Of a DNA stretch of 10,720 bases, positions 1-6,133 are shown piece by piece. The DNA comes from Gemmatimonadota bacterium. GTDB taxonomy: Bacteria > Gemmatimonadota > Gemmatimonadetes > Longimicrobiales > Longimicrobiaceae. Location of the stretch: assembly GCA_019348265.1 (NCBI GenBank), contig JAHWJV010000075.1, positions 1 to 10,720 of the forward strand, given 5' to 3'. The notes beneath the pieces are model-generated. The model was not told the origin of the DNA, made no database searches, and saw nothing but the letters and a program-made list of their open reading frames with translations. Numbering within the stretch: position 1 is the stretch's first letter; each line of letters starts with the position of its first letter. The position numbers were made by a program, and so were the translations under genes.

Positions 1-367
1 CCGATCTCGTGAAGGTGACGGTCACCTGGAAGCGTGCAGGGTCGTCGTCCTGGTCGCCGCCATGGTCGTATTCCAGCCGCTCCGGCCGCACCACCTCCCG
101 GTACACGATTCGATTCGGGTAGTCGGTGCCATCCGGGCCGTGCATGATGAACCGCCACGTGCCCCCCGGCCGGACATCCATCTCGTGGACCGTCAGGCTG
201 AAGCCGTTCGGTCCGTACCATTCCGCCACATGCGCGGGGTCGGTCCAGGCGTCGAACACCAGCTCACGTGGCGCATCGAACACCCGGGTCATCACGATCT
301 CTCGGTCCGAGGTCCCTTCCGGAGCGGCGGGCACCTGTGCGTCAGCGTGCGTCTCGGTCCGCATCAT
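1..367 (-). CDS. AHSA1/SRPBCC-domain protein (partial, C-terminus beyond window)
   Basis: Translating the minus strand from the ATG at 367 gives an uninterrupted frame of at least 122 codons to the window edge. It contains the AHSA1-type SRPBCC opening: TDREIV-like residues, then TRVFDAPRELVFDAWTDP (about residues 27-44), WYGPNGFS, and a GGTWRF strand. Proteins of this family (Activator of Hsp90 ATPase homologue 1-like) form a helix-grip fold with a hydrophobic cavity. They are cytoplasmic, and the ligand is usually unknown. The start lies inside the 3' end of the upstream arsR gene (26-bp overlap in another frame), so the two are translationally coupled; ATG at 364 is an equally good start. 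ArsR followed by AHSA1-type SRPBCC is a very common bacterial gene pair, where the repressor controls the SRPBCC gene. The C-terminal part is not visible. Family assignment is firm; the specific function is unknown. Confidence 0.9.
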   Translation of the reverse strand, partial: MMRTETHADAQVPAAPEGTSDREIVMTRVFDAPRELVFDAWTDPAHVAEWYGPNGFSLTVHEMDVRPGGTWRFIMHGPDGTDYPNRIVYREVVRPERLEYDHGGDQDDDPARFQVTVTFTRS

Positions 368-710
368 CGTTCTTCTGCCTGGATTGAAGGGTTTTGAGGT
401 ACTCGTCCAGCCTGTCGAAGCTCTCGTCCCAGAAACGTCGGTACCGATCCAGCCAGTCGTCCACCTCGCGGAGAGGCTCCGGCGCCAGTCTGCAGGGACG
501 CCACTGTGCCTCTCGACCCCGCGTGATCAGCCCCGCCTGCTCCAGCACCTTCAGGTGCCGCGATACCGCGGGCAGGCTGATCGAGAACGGCTCCGCGAGC
601 TGCGTCACCGTCGCCTCCCCGCTGGCGAGCCGGTTCAAGATCGCGCGGCGCGTCGGGTCCGCCAGCGCAGCCAGAGTCGCGTCGAGCCGATCTTCGTCCA
701 TCCTTCTCAT
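342..710 (-). CDS. ArsR-family HTH transcriptional repressor
   Basis: A 122-residue protein, typical length for a one-domain ArsR/SmtB winged-helix regulator. The N-terminus has the family signature ALADPTRRAILNRLASGEATVTQLAE (about residues 14-39). The recognition helix is ISLPAVSRHLKVLEQAGLI (about 44-62), followed by the wing with a basic REAQWRPCRL stretch. The only cysteine is in the wing, and the metal-binding CxC of classical ArsR is absent. A metal sensor is therefore unlikely; it resembles the non-metal group that pairs with SRPBCC genes. The ATG at 710 is chosen because the operator and promoter lie immediately upstream; ATG at 701 is an alternative. It is the first gene of an operon with the overlapping SRPBCC gene. 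The two palindromes over its -10 box and transcription start point to autorepression (inference). Confidence 0.95.
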   Translation of the reverse strand: MRRMDEDRLDATLAALADPTRRAILNRLASGEATVTQLAEPFSISLPAVSRHLKVLEQAGLITRGREAQWRPCRLAPEPLREVDDWLDRYRRFWDESFDRLDEYLKTLQSRQKNDDADRDAR

Positions 711-741
711 TAACTCATCGGTTAATTAACGATTATGTTAA
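710..741. promoter_or_regulatory. Tandem operator: two abutting TTAAC-N6-GTTAA palindromes
   Basis: Positions 710-725 read TTAAC-TCATCG-GTTAA and 726-741 read TTAAC-GATTAT-GTTAA. These are two perfect 5-bp-arm palindromes with identical 6-bp spacers and no gap between them. The first extends to 6-bp arms (709-726). They cover the predicted -10 box, the start of transcription and the arsR start codon, in an AT-rich island within GC-rich DNA. Dyads of this size are typical binding sites for ArsR-family dimers, so autoregulation is the natural reading. The sequence is seen directly; the bound protein is inferred. Confidence 0.7.
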
Positions 742-767
742 ATAATCGTCGCACGGCAGCATGTCAA
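739..767 (-). promoter_or_regulatory. Sigma70-type promoter of the arsR-SRPBCC operon
   Basis: On the minus strand a perfect TTGACA -35 box (762-767) is followed after exactly 17 bp by TATTTA (739-744) as a -10 box. Transcription would begin near 732, giving a leader of about 22 nt before the ATG at 710. The -10 box overlaps the upstream copy of the tandem operator, so a bound repressor would block RNA polymerase. The -35 and spacing are strong; the -10 box is imperfect. Confidence 0.6.
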
Positions 768-839
768 GCGTTTCGTCTCTTGCAGCCGCGCCAGCCGCGG
801 TATTCTGCCCGCCGCGGCGGCCGCTGGACATGAGGCGAT

Positions 840-1811
840 CTATGCCGGGGCCGGTCCGGTCGCGATCCCGGCGGCATCGAGCATCTCCCGGAGCGTGGTC
901 AGATCGCGCCGCATGTCCGTCACGGCGCGTCGAACGTGTTCCTTCGGGGATGCCGGCTTGGCCATGGACTCGTAGGGCGCGTACTCGTAGTGCACGGAGA
1001 TCGGCCCGGAGATCCCCAGCTCTCTGACGAGCTTGAAGTAGTTGGCGAAGTCGACCATACCCTCGCCGAGGGGCACGTTCTCGATGCGCCAGCGGCCGGC
1101 CGAGTTCCTGGACCAGATGAAGTCCTTGACGTCGATGCTGGTGATGTGAGGAGCGAGGAGCTTCAGGCCCAGGGGCCAGCTGGTGCCTCCCTCGACGGTC
1201 GCATGGCGGATGTCGTACTGGACGCCGATCCAGCGGGGATCCAGCTCCCGGAGAATGTGCCAGAGATCCCAGACGGGGCTACCAACGCGGACGCCGGCGT
1301 GGTTCTGATAAGCGCCGTGAACGCCGTGGCGGCGGTTCACCTCGGCCAGGTCGCGCATGCGGACGCGCAGTCCGTCCAGGGCTTCGGGAATGCTCTGGCC
1401 GCCCGGGTAGGAGAGCGCGTTCATGCGGTAGTAGCGGATGCCCAGGCCGCTCGCGGTGCGCAGGATCGCGTCGGTCGCGGGGCTGCGCGGGTCATCGATG
1501 GCGGTCGTGATCAGCGGTAGCGCGACACCCGCTTTGCGGAAGGCCTCGTACGCCCTGGGGAGGTCATCGGCGACCCGCTCCGGGAGCACGTGCCCGCCCG
1601 GACGCACCGGCAGGTCGATCCCATCGAAGCCGATCTCCGCGATCATCGCCCCGAGCTCCTCGTAGCTGAGCCACTGCAGAGGCTTCGAGAAGATGGTGAT
1701 CGGACGCGCCGCGGCCGGCGCCGGCACATTGGCGGCCGCGGCGGCGGCCACGGGCAGCCCCAGGCCTACCGCGGCGGAGCGGGCGACGAAGTCGCGGCGC
1801 GAGATGGTCAT
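840..1811 (-). CDS. Tat-exported sugar phosphate isomerase/epimerase-like TIM barrel protein
   Basis: A 323-residue protein. The start is ATG 1811, which has AGAGGA about 7 nt upstream; the frame is open further upstream but looks non-coding there. It begins MTISRRDF, a twin-arginine signal, followed by a hydrophobic Ala-rich stretch and an AxA-type cleavage region (about 22-35), so the folded protein should be exported by Tat. The rest matches the xylose isomerase-like (AP endonuclease 2) TIM barrel family. Recognisable features are MIAEIGFDGIDL (about 56-67), QNHAG (169-173), GVQYDIRHA (197-205), SIDVKDF (225-231), PLGEG (247-251) and HYEYAP (274-279). These supply the His, Asp and Glu residues usually used as metal ligands. 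Family members isomerise, epimerise or dehydrate sugars and inositols, and the substrate cannot be told here. Its stop is 130 bp from arsR, with no strong terminator between them. Confidence 0.88.
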   Translation of the reverse strand: MTISRRDFVARSAAVGLGLPVAAAAAANVPAPAAARPITIFSKPLQWLSYEELGAMIAEIGFDGIDLPVRPGGHVLPERVADDLPRAYEAFRKAGVALPLITTAIDDPRSPATDAILRTASGLGIRYYRMNALSYPGGQSIPEALDGLRVRMRDLAEVNRRHGVHGAYQNHAGVRVGSPVWDLWHILRELDPRWIGVQYDIRHATVEGGTSWPLGLKLLAPHITSIDVKDFIWSRNSAGRWRIENVPLGEGMVDFANYFKLVRELGISGPISVHYEYAPYESMAKPASPKEHVRRAVTDMRRDLTTLREMLDAAGIATGPAPA

Positions 1812-2153
1812 CGGTGTTCCTCTGGTACTGTTTCTCGAATGGGGTCCGCCAGTCGGAGGTGAGCACGCGCGCTGCGTGGGAAGCACCACGGGTGCGCGCG
1901 GTCACGCTCACTATCGAGAAACCAGCGCCGCCTCGCAAGCTCCCGGGTCGCGTAGCCCTCTTCTGGGCCGGACAGTCGTCCAGCGTCTCGGTCGCGGAGC
2001 TCTCCGGGCTCTACGATCGGCTCGGCTCCAGCGTGGATCAAAAACCCCATCGGCAGCGCCGGGGGGCTTTCGATCGCGGCGCTCCGGCGGTAGGATCGGA
2101 AAACCCTGATCCGCCACGGATCTCCGCGTGCTCCCAGGCCGAGAAAGTTCAGT
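1812..2153. other. Divergent intergenic region (342 bp)
   Basis: This spacer separates the leftward isomerase gene from the rightward TonB receptor gene. Frames open across it have no recognisable protein content and are continuations of shadows of the flanking genes. I see no clear sigma70 boxes and no cobalamin riboswitch core. It does contain a minus-strand terminator-like hairpin (2039-2073) and a short dyad, GGATC (2093-2097) with GATCC (2108-2112), about 40 bp before the receptor start. Confidence 0.6.
2039..2073 (-). terminator. Rho-independent terminator-like hairpin, minus strand
   Basis: Read on the minus strand, AAAGCCCC pairs with GGGGTTTT (one G-U pair). It encloses a second stem, CGGC/GCCG, with a 3-nt GCT loop and a small internal bulge, and runs into five Ts. 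Read rightward, the same structure has only three Ts and an A-C mismatch, so it favours leftward transcripts. No leftward gene ends here, which leaves its purpose open. It may insulate the isomerase promoter or end an antisense transcript from the receptor gene. Confidence 0.45.
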
Positions 2154-4316
2154 TTGAAACGTATACCGGCGATCGTGTGCCTCGCGGCCGCGATCTTCCT
2201 GTGGCGACCTGGGAGCCCGCTGCTCGCGCAGCGAACTGCGTCCGTTACCACGATCGTAACCAGCGAGGGGGCTCCCGTCGCCGAGGCGCTGGTGCGCGCC
2301 GGGGGTGTGCTGCGGCGCACCGACGCCTCTGGAAGTGCGACCCTCCCCCTCCTGGCCGGCACCCGGACCATTCGCGTGGAGAAGCTCGGCTTCACCCCCG
2401 AGACGGTGAGCATCGGCGTGAGGCAGGGCGCCGATACCACGCTGGCGATCACCCTCTTACCCCGGGCCGAAGAGCTGGAGGGGGTGGTCGTCTCGTCCAC
2501 TCGCCGGCGGACCGCGTCGAGGATCGAGGACGAGCCGCTGCGGGTGGAGGTTCTTGCGCAGGAGGAGGTGGAGGAGAAGCTGCTGATGACGCCCGGCGAC
2601 ATCGCGATGATGCTCAACGAGACGAGCGGGCTGCGCGTACAGAACACCTCGCCGTCGCTCGGAGGCGCGAACGTGCGCATCCAGGGGCTGACCGGGCGAT
2701 ACACACAGATCCTGTCGGACGGGCTGCCGCTCTACGGCGGGCAGAGCGGCTCGCTGAGCATGCTGCAGATCCCGCCGATGGACCTGGGTCAGGTGGAGGT
2801 GATCAAGGGGACGGCCTCCGCGCTGTACGGCTCGTCGGCGCTCGGCGGCGTCATCAACCTGATCTCGCGGCGGCCGGAGCGAGAGCGCGAGCTGCTGCTG
2901 AACCAGACGACGCTCGGCGGGACCGACGGCGTGCTCTGGGTCGCGGACGAGCTCAGCGAACAGTGGGGCTACACCCTGCTCGGCGGAGCGCACCGCCAGG
3001 GGCAGGCAGACGTGGACGGCGACGGCTGGGCGGACCTTCCCGGGTACACCCGCGGGGTACTCCGCCCGCGACTCTTCTGGAACGACGGTGCAGGAAGGTC
3101 GCTCTTCCTCACGGTGGGTACAACGGTTGAAAACCGTAGTGGCGGCACGCGCGAAGGGCGGCTCACGCCCGCGGGCAACGACTTTCCCGAGGAGCTCGAG
3201 ACGCGTCGGGCGGACGCCGGCGTCGTGGGGCGGTTCCTCGTCGGCGGCGAGCGGCTGCTGACGGTGCGCGGCTCGCTCTCCGGCCAGCGCCATAGACACC
3301 TGTTCGGTGACTCGCGCGAGCGGGACGCGCACGCGACGGCCTTCGCCGAGGTGGCGTACGCTGGTGAGACCGCCCGCAACGCCTGGGTGGTGGGCGCGGC
3401 CTTTCAGCGCGAGAGCTACGACGCGGCGCACGTCGCGGGCTTCGACTTCGGCTACTCGATCCCTTCGCTGTTCGCGCAAAACGAACTCGCTCCCGCGCGC
3501 TGGCTCACGCTCGCGCTCAGCGGCCGCCTCGATGGTCACAGCGAATACGGCACGTTCCTCAACCCGCGAGTGTCGGTGCTCTTCCGGCCGGGTGCGTGGA
3601 CGGCGCGCGCGTCCCTCGGGACCGGCTACTTTGCGCCCACGCCCTTCACCGACGAGACGGAGGCCGTAGGTCTGCGCAGGGTGCTCCCGCTCGGCAGGCT
3701 GCGGGCAGAGCGCGCGCGGAGCGCCTCGTTCGACCTGGGTCGCACGGTCGCTGGCGTAGAGCTCAACGCGACCGCCTTCGCTTCCCGGGTCGAGCATCCG
3801 CTTCAGGTGCTACCCATGGGTGGGTCCCTGCGCGTGGCGAACGCCCCCGGACCGACTCGCACCTTCGGCGGCGAGATGCTGGCGCGGTGGAGCCCGGCGC
3901 CGTTCCATCTGACCGCCACCTACACGCATCTTCGCTCCACGGAGGACGATCCCGACCGCCCGGGTCGCCGTCCGGTCCCGCTGACGCCGCGGCACGCCGC
4001 CGGCATCGTCGGGATGTGGGAGGAAGAAGGGACCGGGCGCGTGGGGCTGGAGCTGTACTACACGGGCCGCCAGTCGCTGGACGAGAACCCCTACCGCGAC
4101 ACGAGCCGGCCCTACCTCATCATGGGCCTCCTGGTCGAGCGGCGTGTCGGGCGCGCCCGGCTCTTCCTGAACGCCGAGAACCTGCTGGATGTGCGGCAGT
4201 CGCGGTACGAGCCGCTGCTCCTTCCCGCGCGCTCGCCGGAGGGGCGCTGGACCACCGACGCGTGGGCACCTCTCGAAGGACGGACGGTGAACGGAGGGGT
4301 GAGGCTGGAGTTGTGA
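2154..4316 (+). CDS. TonB-dependent outer-membrane receptor with carboxypeptidase-regulatory-like N-domain
   Basis: A 720-residue receptor. A TTG start at 2154 is chosen because it gives a proper signal peptide (KR, hydrophobic core, LLAQ, cleavage near residue 25) and no ATG fits. Residues about 28-102 form a carboxypeptidase-D-regulatory-like beta sandwich. A TonB-box-like EGVVVSSTRR follows (109-118), then the plug domain (about 125-240). The plug ends in the hallmark QVEVIKGTASALYGSSALGGVINLISRRP (213-241). The remainder is a beta barrel closing on GRTVNGGVRLEL. The last residue is Leu rather than the usual aromatic. Such receptors import iron complexes, cobalamin, metals or glycans using TonB-ExbBD energy. 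The overall pattern is FepA/BtuB-like (COG4771 type) rather than SusC, but the substrate is not deducible. The downstream histidine-rich protein gene hints at a metal (inference). Confidence 0.93.
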   Translation: MKRIPAIVCLAAAIFLWRPGSPLLAQRTASVTTIVTSEGAPVAEALVRAGGVLRRTDASGSATLPLLAGTRTIRVEKLGFTPETVSIGVRQGADTTLAITLLPRAEELEGVVVSSTRRRTASRIEDEPLRVEVLAQEEVEEKLLMTPGDIAMMLNETSGLRVQNTSPSLGGANVRIQGLTGRYTQILSDGLPLYGGQSGSLSMLQIPPMDLGQVEVIKGTASALYGSSALGGVINLISRRPERERELLLNQTTLGGTDGVLWVADELSEQWGYTLLGGAHRQGQADVDGDGWADLPGYTRGVLRPRLFWNDGAGRSLFLTVGTTVENRSGGTREGRLTPAGNDFPEELETRRADAGVVGRFLVGGERLLTVRGSLSGQRHRHLFGDSRERDAHATAFAEVAYAGETARNAWVVGAAFQRESYDAAHVAGFDFGYSIPSLFAQNELAPARWLTLALSGRLDGHSEYGTFLNPRVSVLFRPGAWTARASLGTGYFAPTPFTDETEAVGLRRVLPLGRLRAERARSASFDLGRTVAGVELNATAFASRVEHPLQVLPMGGSLRVANAPGPTRTFGGEMLARWSPAPFHLTATYTHLRSTEDDPDRPGRRPVPLTPRHAAGIVGMWEEEGTGRVGLELYYTGRQSLDENPYRDTSRPYLIMGLLVERRVGRARLFLNAENLLDVRQSRYEPLLLPARSPEGRWTTDAWAPLEGRTVNGGVRLEL

Positions 4317-4358
4317 GCCACGGCCATGTGCGCTCGCAACGAGACGCCGAAAGCGCCT

Positions 4359-4381
4359 TTGTCATCCTGACAGGATGACAA
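4359..4381. repeat. 23-bp perfect palindrome between receptor gene and histidine-rich protein gene
   Basis: Arms TTGTCATCCTG (4359-4369) and CAGGATGACAA (4371-4381) are exact inverted complements around a single central A. The site lies 43 bp after the receptor stop. As RNA it would fold into a stem of 9-10 bp, but no U-run follows, so it would be a poor intrinsic terminator. It may instead be a regulator-binding dyad or a small dispersed palindromic repeat. Confidence 0.75.
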
Positions 4382-4477
4382 GTTGTGCTGGAGGATGGCA
4401 GAGACGGTTCGCTGCTTGCCAGTTGGAACACGGCCTCCACACACTCGATCGGGTTTGTCTGAACAAGGGAGACGGAC

Positions 4478-5083
4478 GTGAAATCTGTCCTTGGCGTTGT
4501 TCTCGGCATGGTCCTCGGCGTCACCGGGCTCGCCGGGTATCGCTTCTTCTTCGTGCCACCCGAGGCGCATCCGCACTTCCACGCGAACTTCGCGCTATTC
4601 GTCGACGGTGAGCGAGTGGACCTGCGCGGGGACCGGTACATGGAAGAGGTGGGCGCGTGCAAGGTGAGCGAGACGGTACTGCCGACGGAGAGAGTGCATC
4701 TGCACAACAACAATCAGGACGTGGTGCACGTGCACCACGGCGGGGTCACCTGGGACCATTTCCTGATCAACCTGCGGATGGGCCTGGGGGACAAGTACCT
4801 CGCGCTGGACGACGGGCGCATCCTCACGGCGGGGCCGGGGAAGTCCCTCAAGTTCGTGCTGAACGGGCAGCCGCAGTTCTCCGTCCGCAACGTCCTGCTC
4901 CGCTCTGGGGACCGGCTGCTGATCAGCTACGGGGCGGAAGCGGAGGCGGAGGTGGTGCGTTCGCAGTTTCCGCAGGTCGCGACGACCGCGGAAGAGTTCA
5001 ACGGCAAGCCGGATCCGGCGGGGTGCTCGGGCGCGACGGAGCCGACGCTGGGGGAGCGCCTGCGCGACGCGTTCGTCGGGTGA
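4478..5083 (+). CDS. Histidine-rich membrane-anchored or exported protein of unknown function
   Basis: A 201-residue protein with a GTG start at 4478 preceded by AAGGGAG at about 8 nt. Residues 4-19 form one hydrophobic segment (VLGVVLGMVLGVTGLA) that is either an uncleaved signal anchor or a signal peptide. The outer part opens with HPHFHANFALFVDGERVDLR (31-50). It contains HLHNNN (74-79), VHVHHGG (83-89) and H94, with Cys61 and Cys183. That is nine histidines within 64 residues, in HxH pairs suited to binding copper, zinc or nickel. The pattern of repeated HxH strands with a 'HANFALFVDG' opening recalls uncharacterised exported proteins I cannot name. The gene follows the TonB receptor by 161 bp on the same strand, so a shared role in metal handling is possible. 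Metal binding is inferred from residues only. Confidence 0.85.
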   Translation: MKSVLGVVLGMVLGVTGLAGYRFFFVPPEAHPHFHANFALFVDGERVDLRGDRYMEEVGACKVSETVLPTERVHLHNNNQDVVHVHHGGVTWDHFLINLRMGLGDKYLALDDGRILTAGPGKSLKFVLNGQPQFSVRNVLLRSGDRLLISYGAEAEAEVVRSQFPQVATTAEEFNGKPDPAGCSGATEPTLGERLRDAFVG

Positions 5084-5084
5084 G

Positions 5085-5549
5085 CTACGCGCGTGGGCCG
5101 AGCAGCTCGCGCAGCCGTCGCGCGCGGTAGTCGAAGATGCGCCCCACCTGCAGGCGGACGAGCGGATAGGCGACTTCGCCGAAGGGGAAGCCAGGGAGGC
5201 GGTAGCGCACCTCGTCTCGGACGAGCGTTCCACCTTGCGCGTCGCGGAAGGTGTGGGTGTGCACCCAGAGGGCGTACGGCCCGCTGATCTGCTCGTCTAC
5301 GAAGGCGTTGCCGGGCTCCCAGCGTGCGATCCGCGTCCGCCAGCGGAAGGGGACGCCTAACAGGCGGAGCCGATAGTCGATGAGCGCTCCCGCGCCCATG
5401 CTGATCGGCAGCGCCGTGGTTATCTCGAAGCCCAATTCCGGCGGGGTGATCCTCTGGAGGTTCTCGGCGGCCGCGAAGAATTCGAACACCTCTTCGCGCG
5501 GCCGCGGAATGAGGATCTGCGTCGTGAGTATGTGCTCTCGCCTGAGCAT
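5085..5549 (-). CDS. SRPBCC-fold (START-like) ligand-binding protein
   Basis: A 154-residue protein with the typical length and plan of the stand-alone SRPBCC 'cyclase/dehydrase-like' group. The opening is LIPRPREEVFEFFAAAENLQRITPPELGFEI (about 13-43). GALIDYRLRLLGVPFRWRTRIARWEP (about 54-79) follows, then FVDEQISGPYALWVHTHTF (83-101) and a basic C-terminal helix, IFDYRARRLRELL. It is not closely similar to the AHSA1-type protein at the left edge. Related proteins are sometimes fused to or encoded next to sugar-nucleotide epimerases, but no such gene is here. The stop codon lies 1 bp from the stop of the convergent histidine-rich gene. It is 122 bp downstream of the GNAT gene on the same strand and could be the last gene of that transcript. 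The ATG at 5549 has no clear Shine-Dalgarno sequence. Confidence 0.88.
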   Translation of the reverse strand: MLRREHILTTQILIPRPREEVFEFFAAAENLQRITPPELGFEITTALPISMGAGALIDYRLRLLGVPFRWRTRIARWEPGNAFVDEQISGPYALWVHTHTFRDAQGGTLVRDEVRYRLPGFPFGEVAYPLVRLQVGRIFDYRARRLRELLGPRA

Positions 5550-5572
5550 GCTAGTGTGGAGTAGGGCGCCGT

Positions 5573-5671
5573 TCAGCTCGGGAGCTCCGCGAGGCGGCGC
5601 TGCAGGGAGTGGAGCTCGGCCGCTGCCTGGTCAGCGCGATCGCCATCATGGCGTCCGAGCCCTCGTTGCGG
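5573..5671 (-). pseudogene. Possible coding remnant in the GNAT frame after its stop
   Basis: Past the GNAT stop (5672-5674) the same frame stays open for 32 codons. It ends with an amphipathic, coil-like tail (ADQAAAELHSLQRRLAELPS) and a TGA at 5573-5575. Nearly all third positions in that tail are G or C, as in real genes of this genome. There is no start codon in frame. It may be the 3' end of a lost gene, an extension left by a premature stop, or chance in GC-rich DNA. Confidence 0.2.
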
Positions 5672-6100
5672 CTAGGGGCGCAAACGCTTGGCGAGGTAGT
5701 ATTTCGCTCCCGCGGGTGGGCAGTCCGGGAGCTCCCCGATCAGCTGAAAGCCCATACGCTCGTAGAACGGCTTCGCCTGAAAGCTGTAGGTATCGAGATA
5801 GATGCCGACGGCGCCGCGTTCCTTCGCCTGAGCCTCCGCCTCGCGGATGAGCTGGGAGCCGACGCCGGAGCCCCGTACTTCCGAATCGACCCACAACGCC
5901 GAAACGAAGAGCCATCCGAGGTTGATCTCACCGAGCAGCCCGCCCACTACGCGGCCGTCGTTCGCACGGGCCGTCAGGTTGACCGGCTCGTGCTCCCAAA
6001 CGTACCCCTGCTTGATGTTGTATCCGACCAGCCCCTCGATGATGGTCTGGCGGTCCTCGGCGGACAGGCTGCTCTCGAGTCGTACGGAGGCGTCTGGCAT
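5672..6100 (-). CDS. GNAT-family N-acetyltransferase
   Basis: A 142-residue single GNAT domain. Motif A is clear: FVSALWVDSEVRGSGVGSQLIREAEAQA (about 65-92) carries the acetyl-CoA pyrophosphate loop R-G-S-G-V-G (76-81). Motif B follows as GAVGIYLDTYSFQAKPFYERMGF (about 96-118), the usual ending in which the Tyr often serves as general acid. ATG 6100 has GGGAGA about 9 nt upstream. The acceptor substrate, small molecule or protein, cannot be read from the sequence. The gene starts 33 bp after the histidine kinase stop on the same strand, so it is probably co-transcribed with the KaiC-like/kinase pair. Whether it belongs to that signalling pathway is unknown. Confidence 0.92.
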   Translation of the reverse strand: MPDASVRLESSLSAEDRQTIIEGLVGYNIKQGYVWEHEPVNLTARANDGRVVGGLLGEINLGWLFVSALWVDSEVRGSGVGSQLIREAEAQAKERGAVGIYLDTYSFQAKPFYERMGFQLIGELPDCPPAGAKYYLAKRLRP

Positions 6101-6133
6101 CGAAGCGATCTCCCGGAAGAGGCGAACGGCGAC

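Noticed and set aside
794..818. Hairpin GCCGCGG/CCGCGGC as terminator of the isomerase gene
   Set aside because: The loop is 11 nt, no T-run follows, and such GC dyads are expected by chance at this composition.
1812..2153. Cobalamin riboswitch ahead of the TonB receptor
   Set aside because: I looked for the conserved B12-box and core segments and did not find them.
1808..3130. Long open frames overlapping the isomerase/receptor region on both strands
   Set aside because: They overlap well-supported genes, have low-complexity Arg/Ala/Gly-rich translations and show no domain; they are GC-rich shadows.
4425..4450. GGAAC box as an ECF-sigma promoter for the histidine-rich gene
   Set aside because: GGAAC is present at 4425-4429, but no convincing -10 motif follows at the usual spacing.
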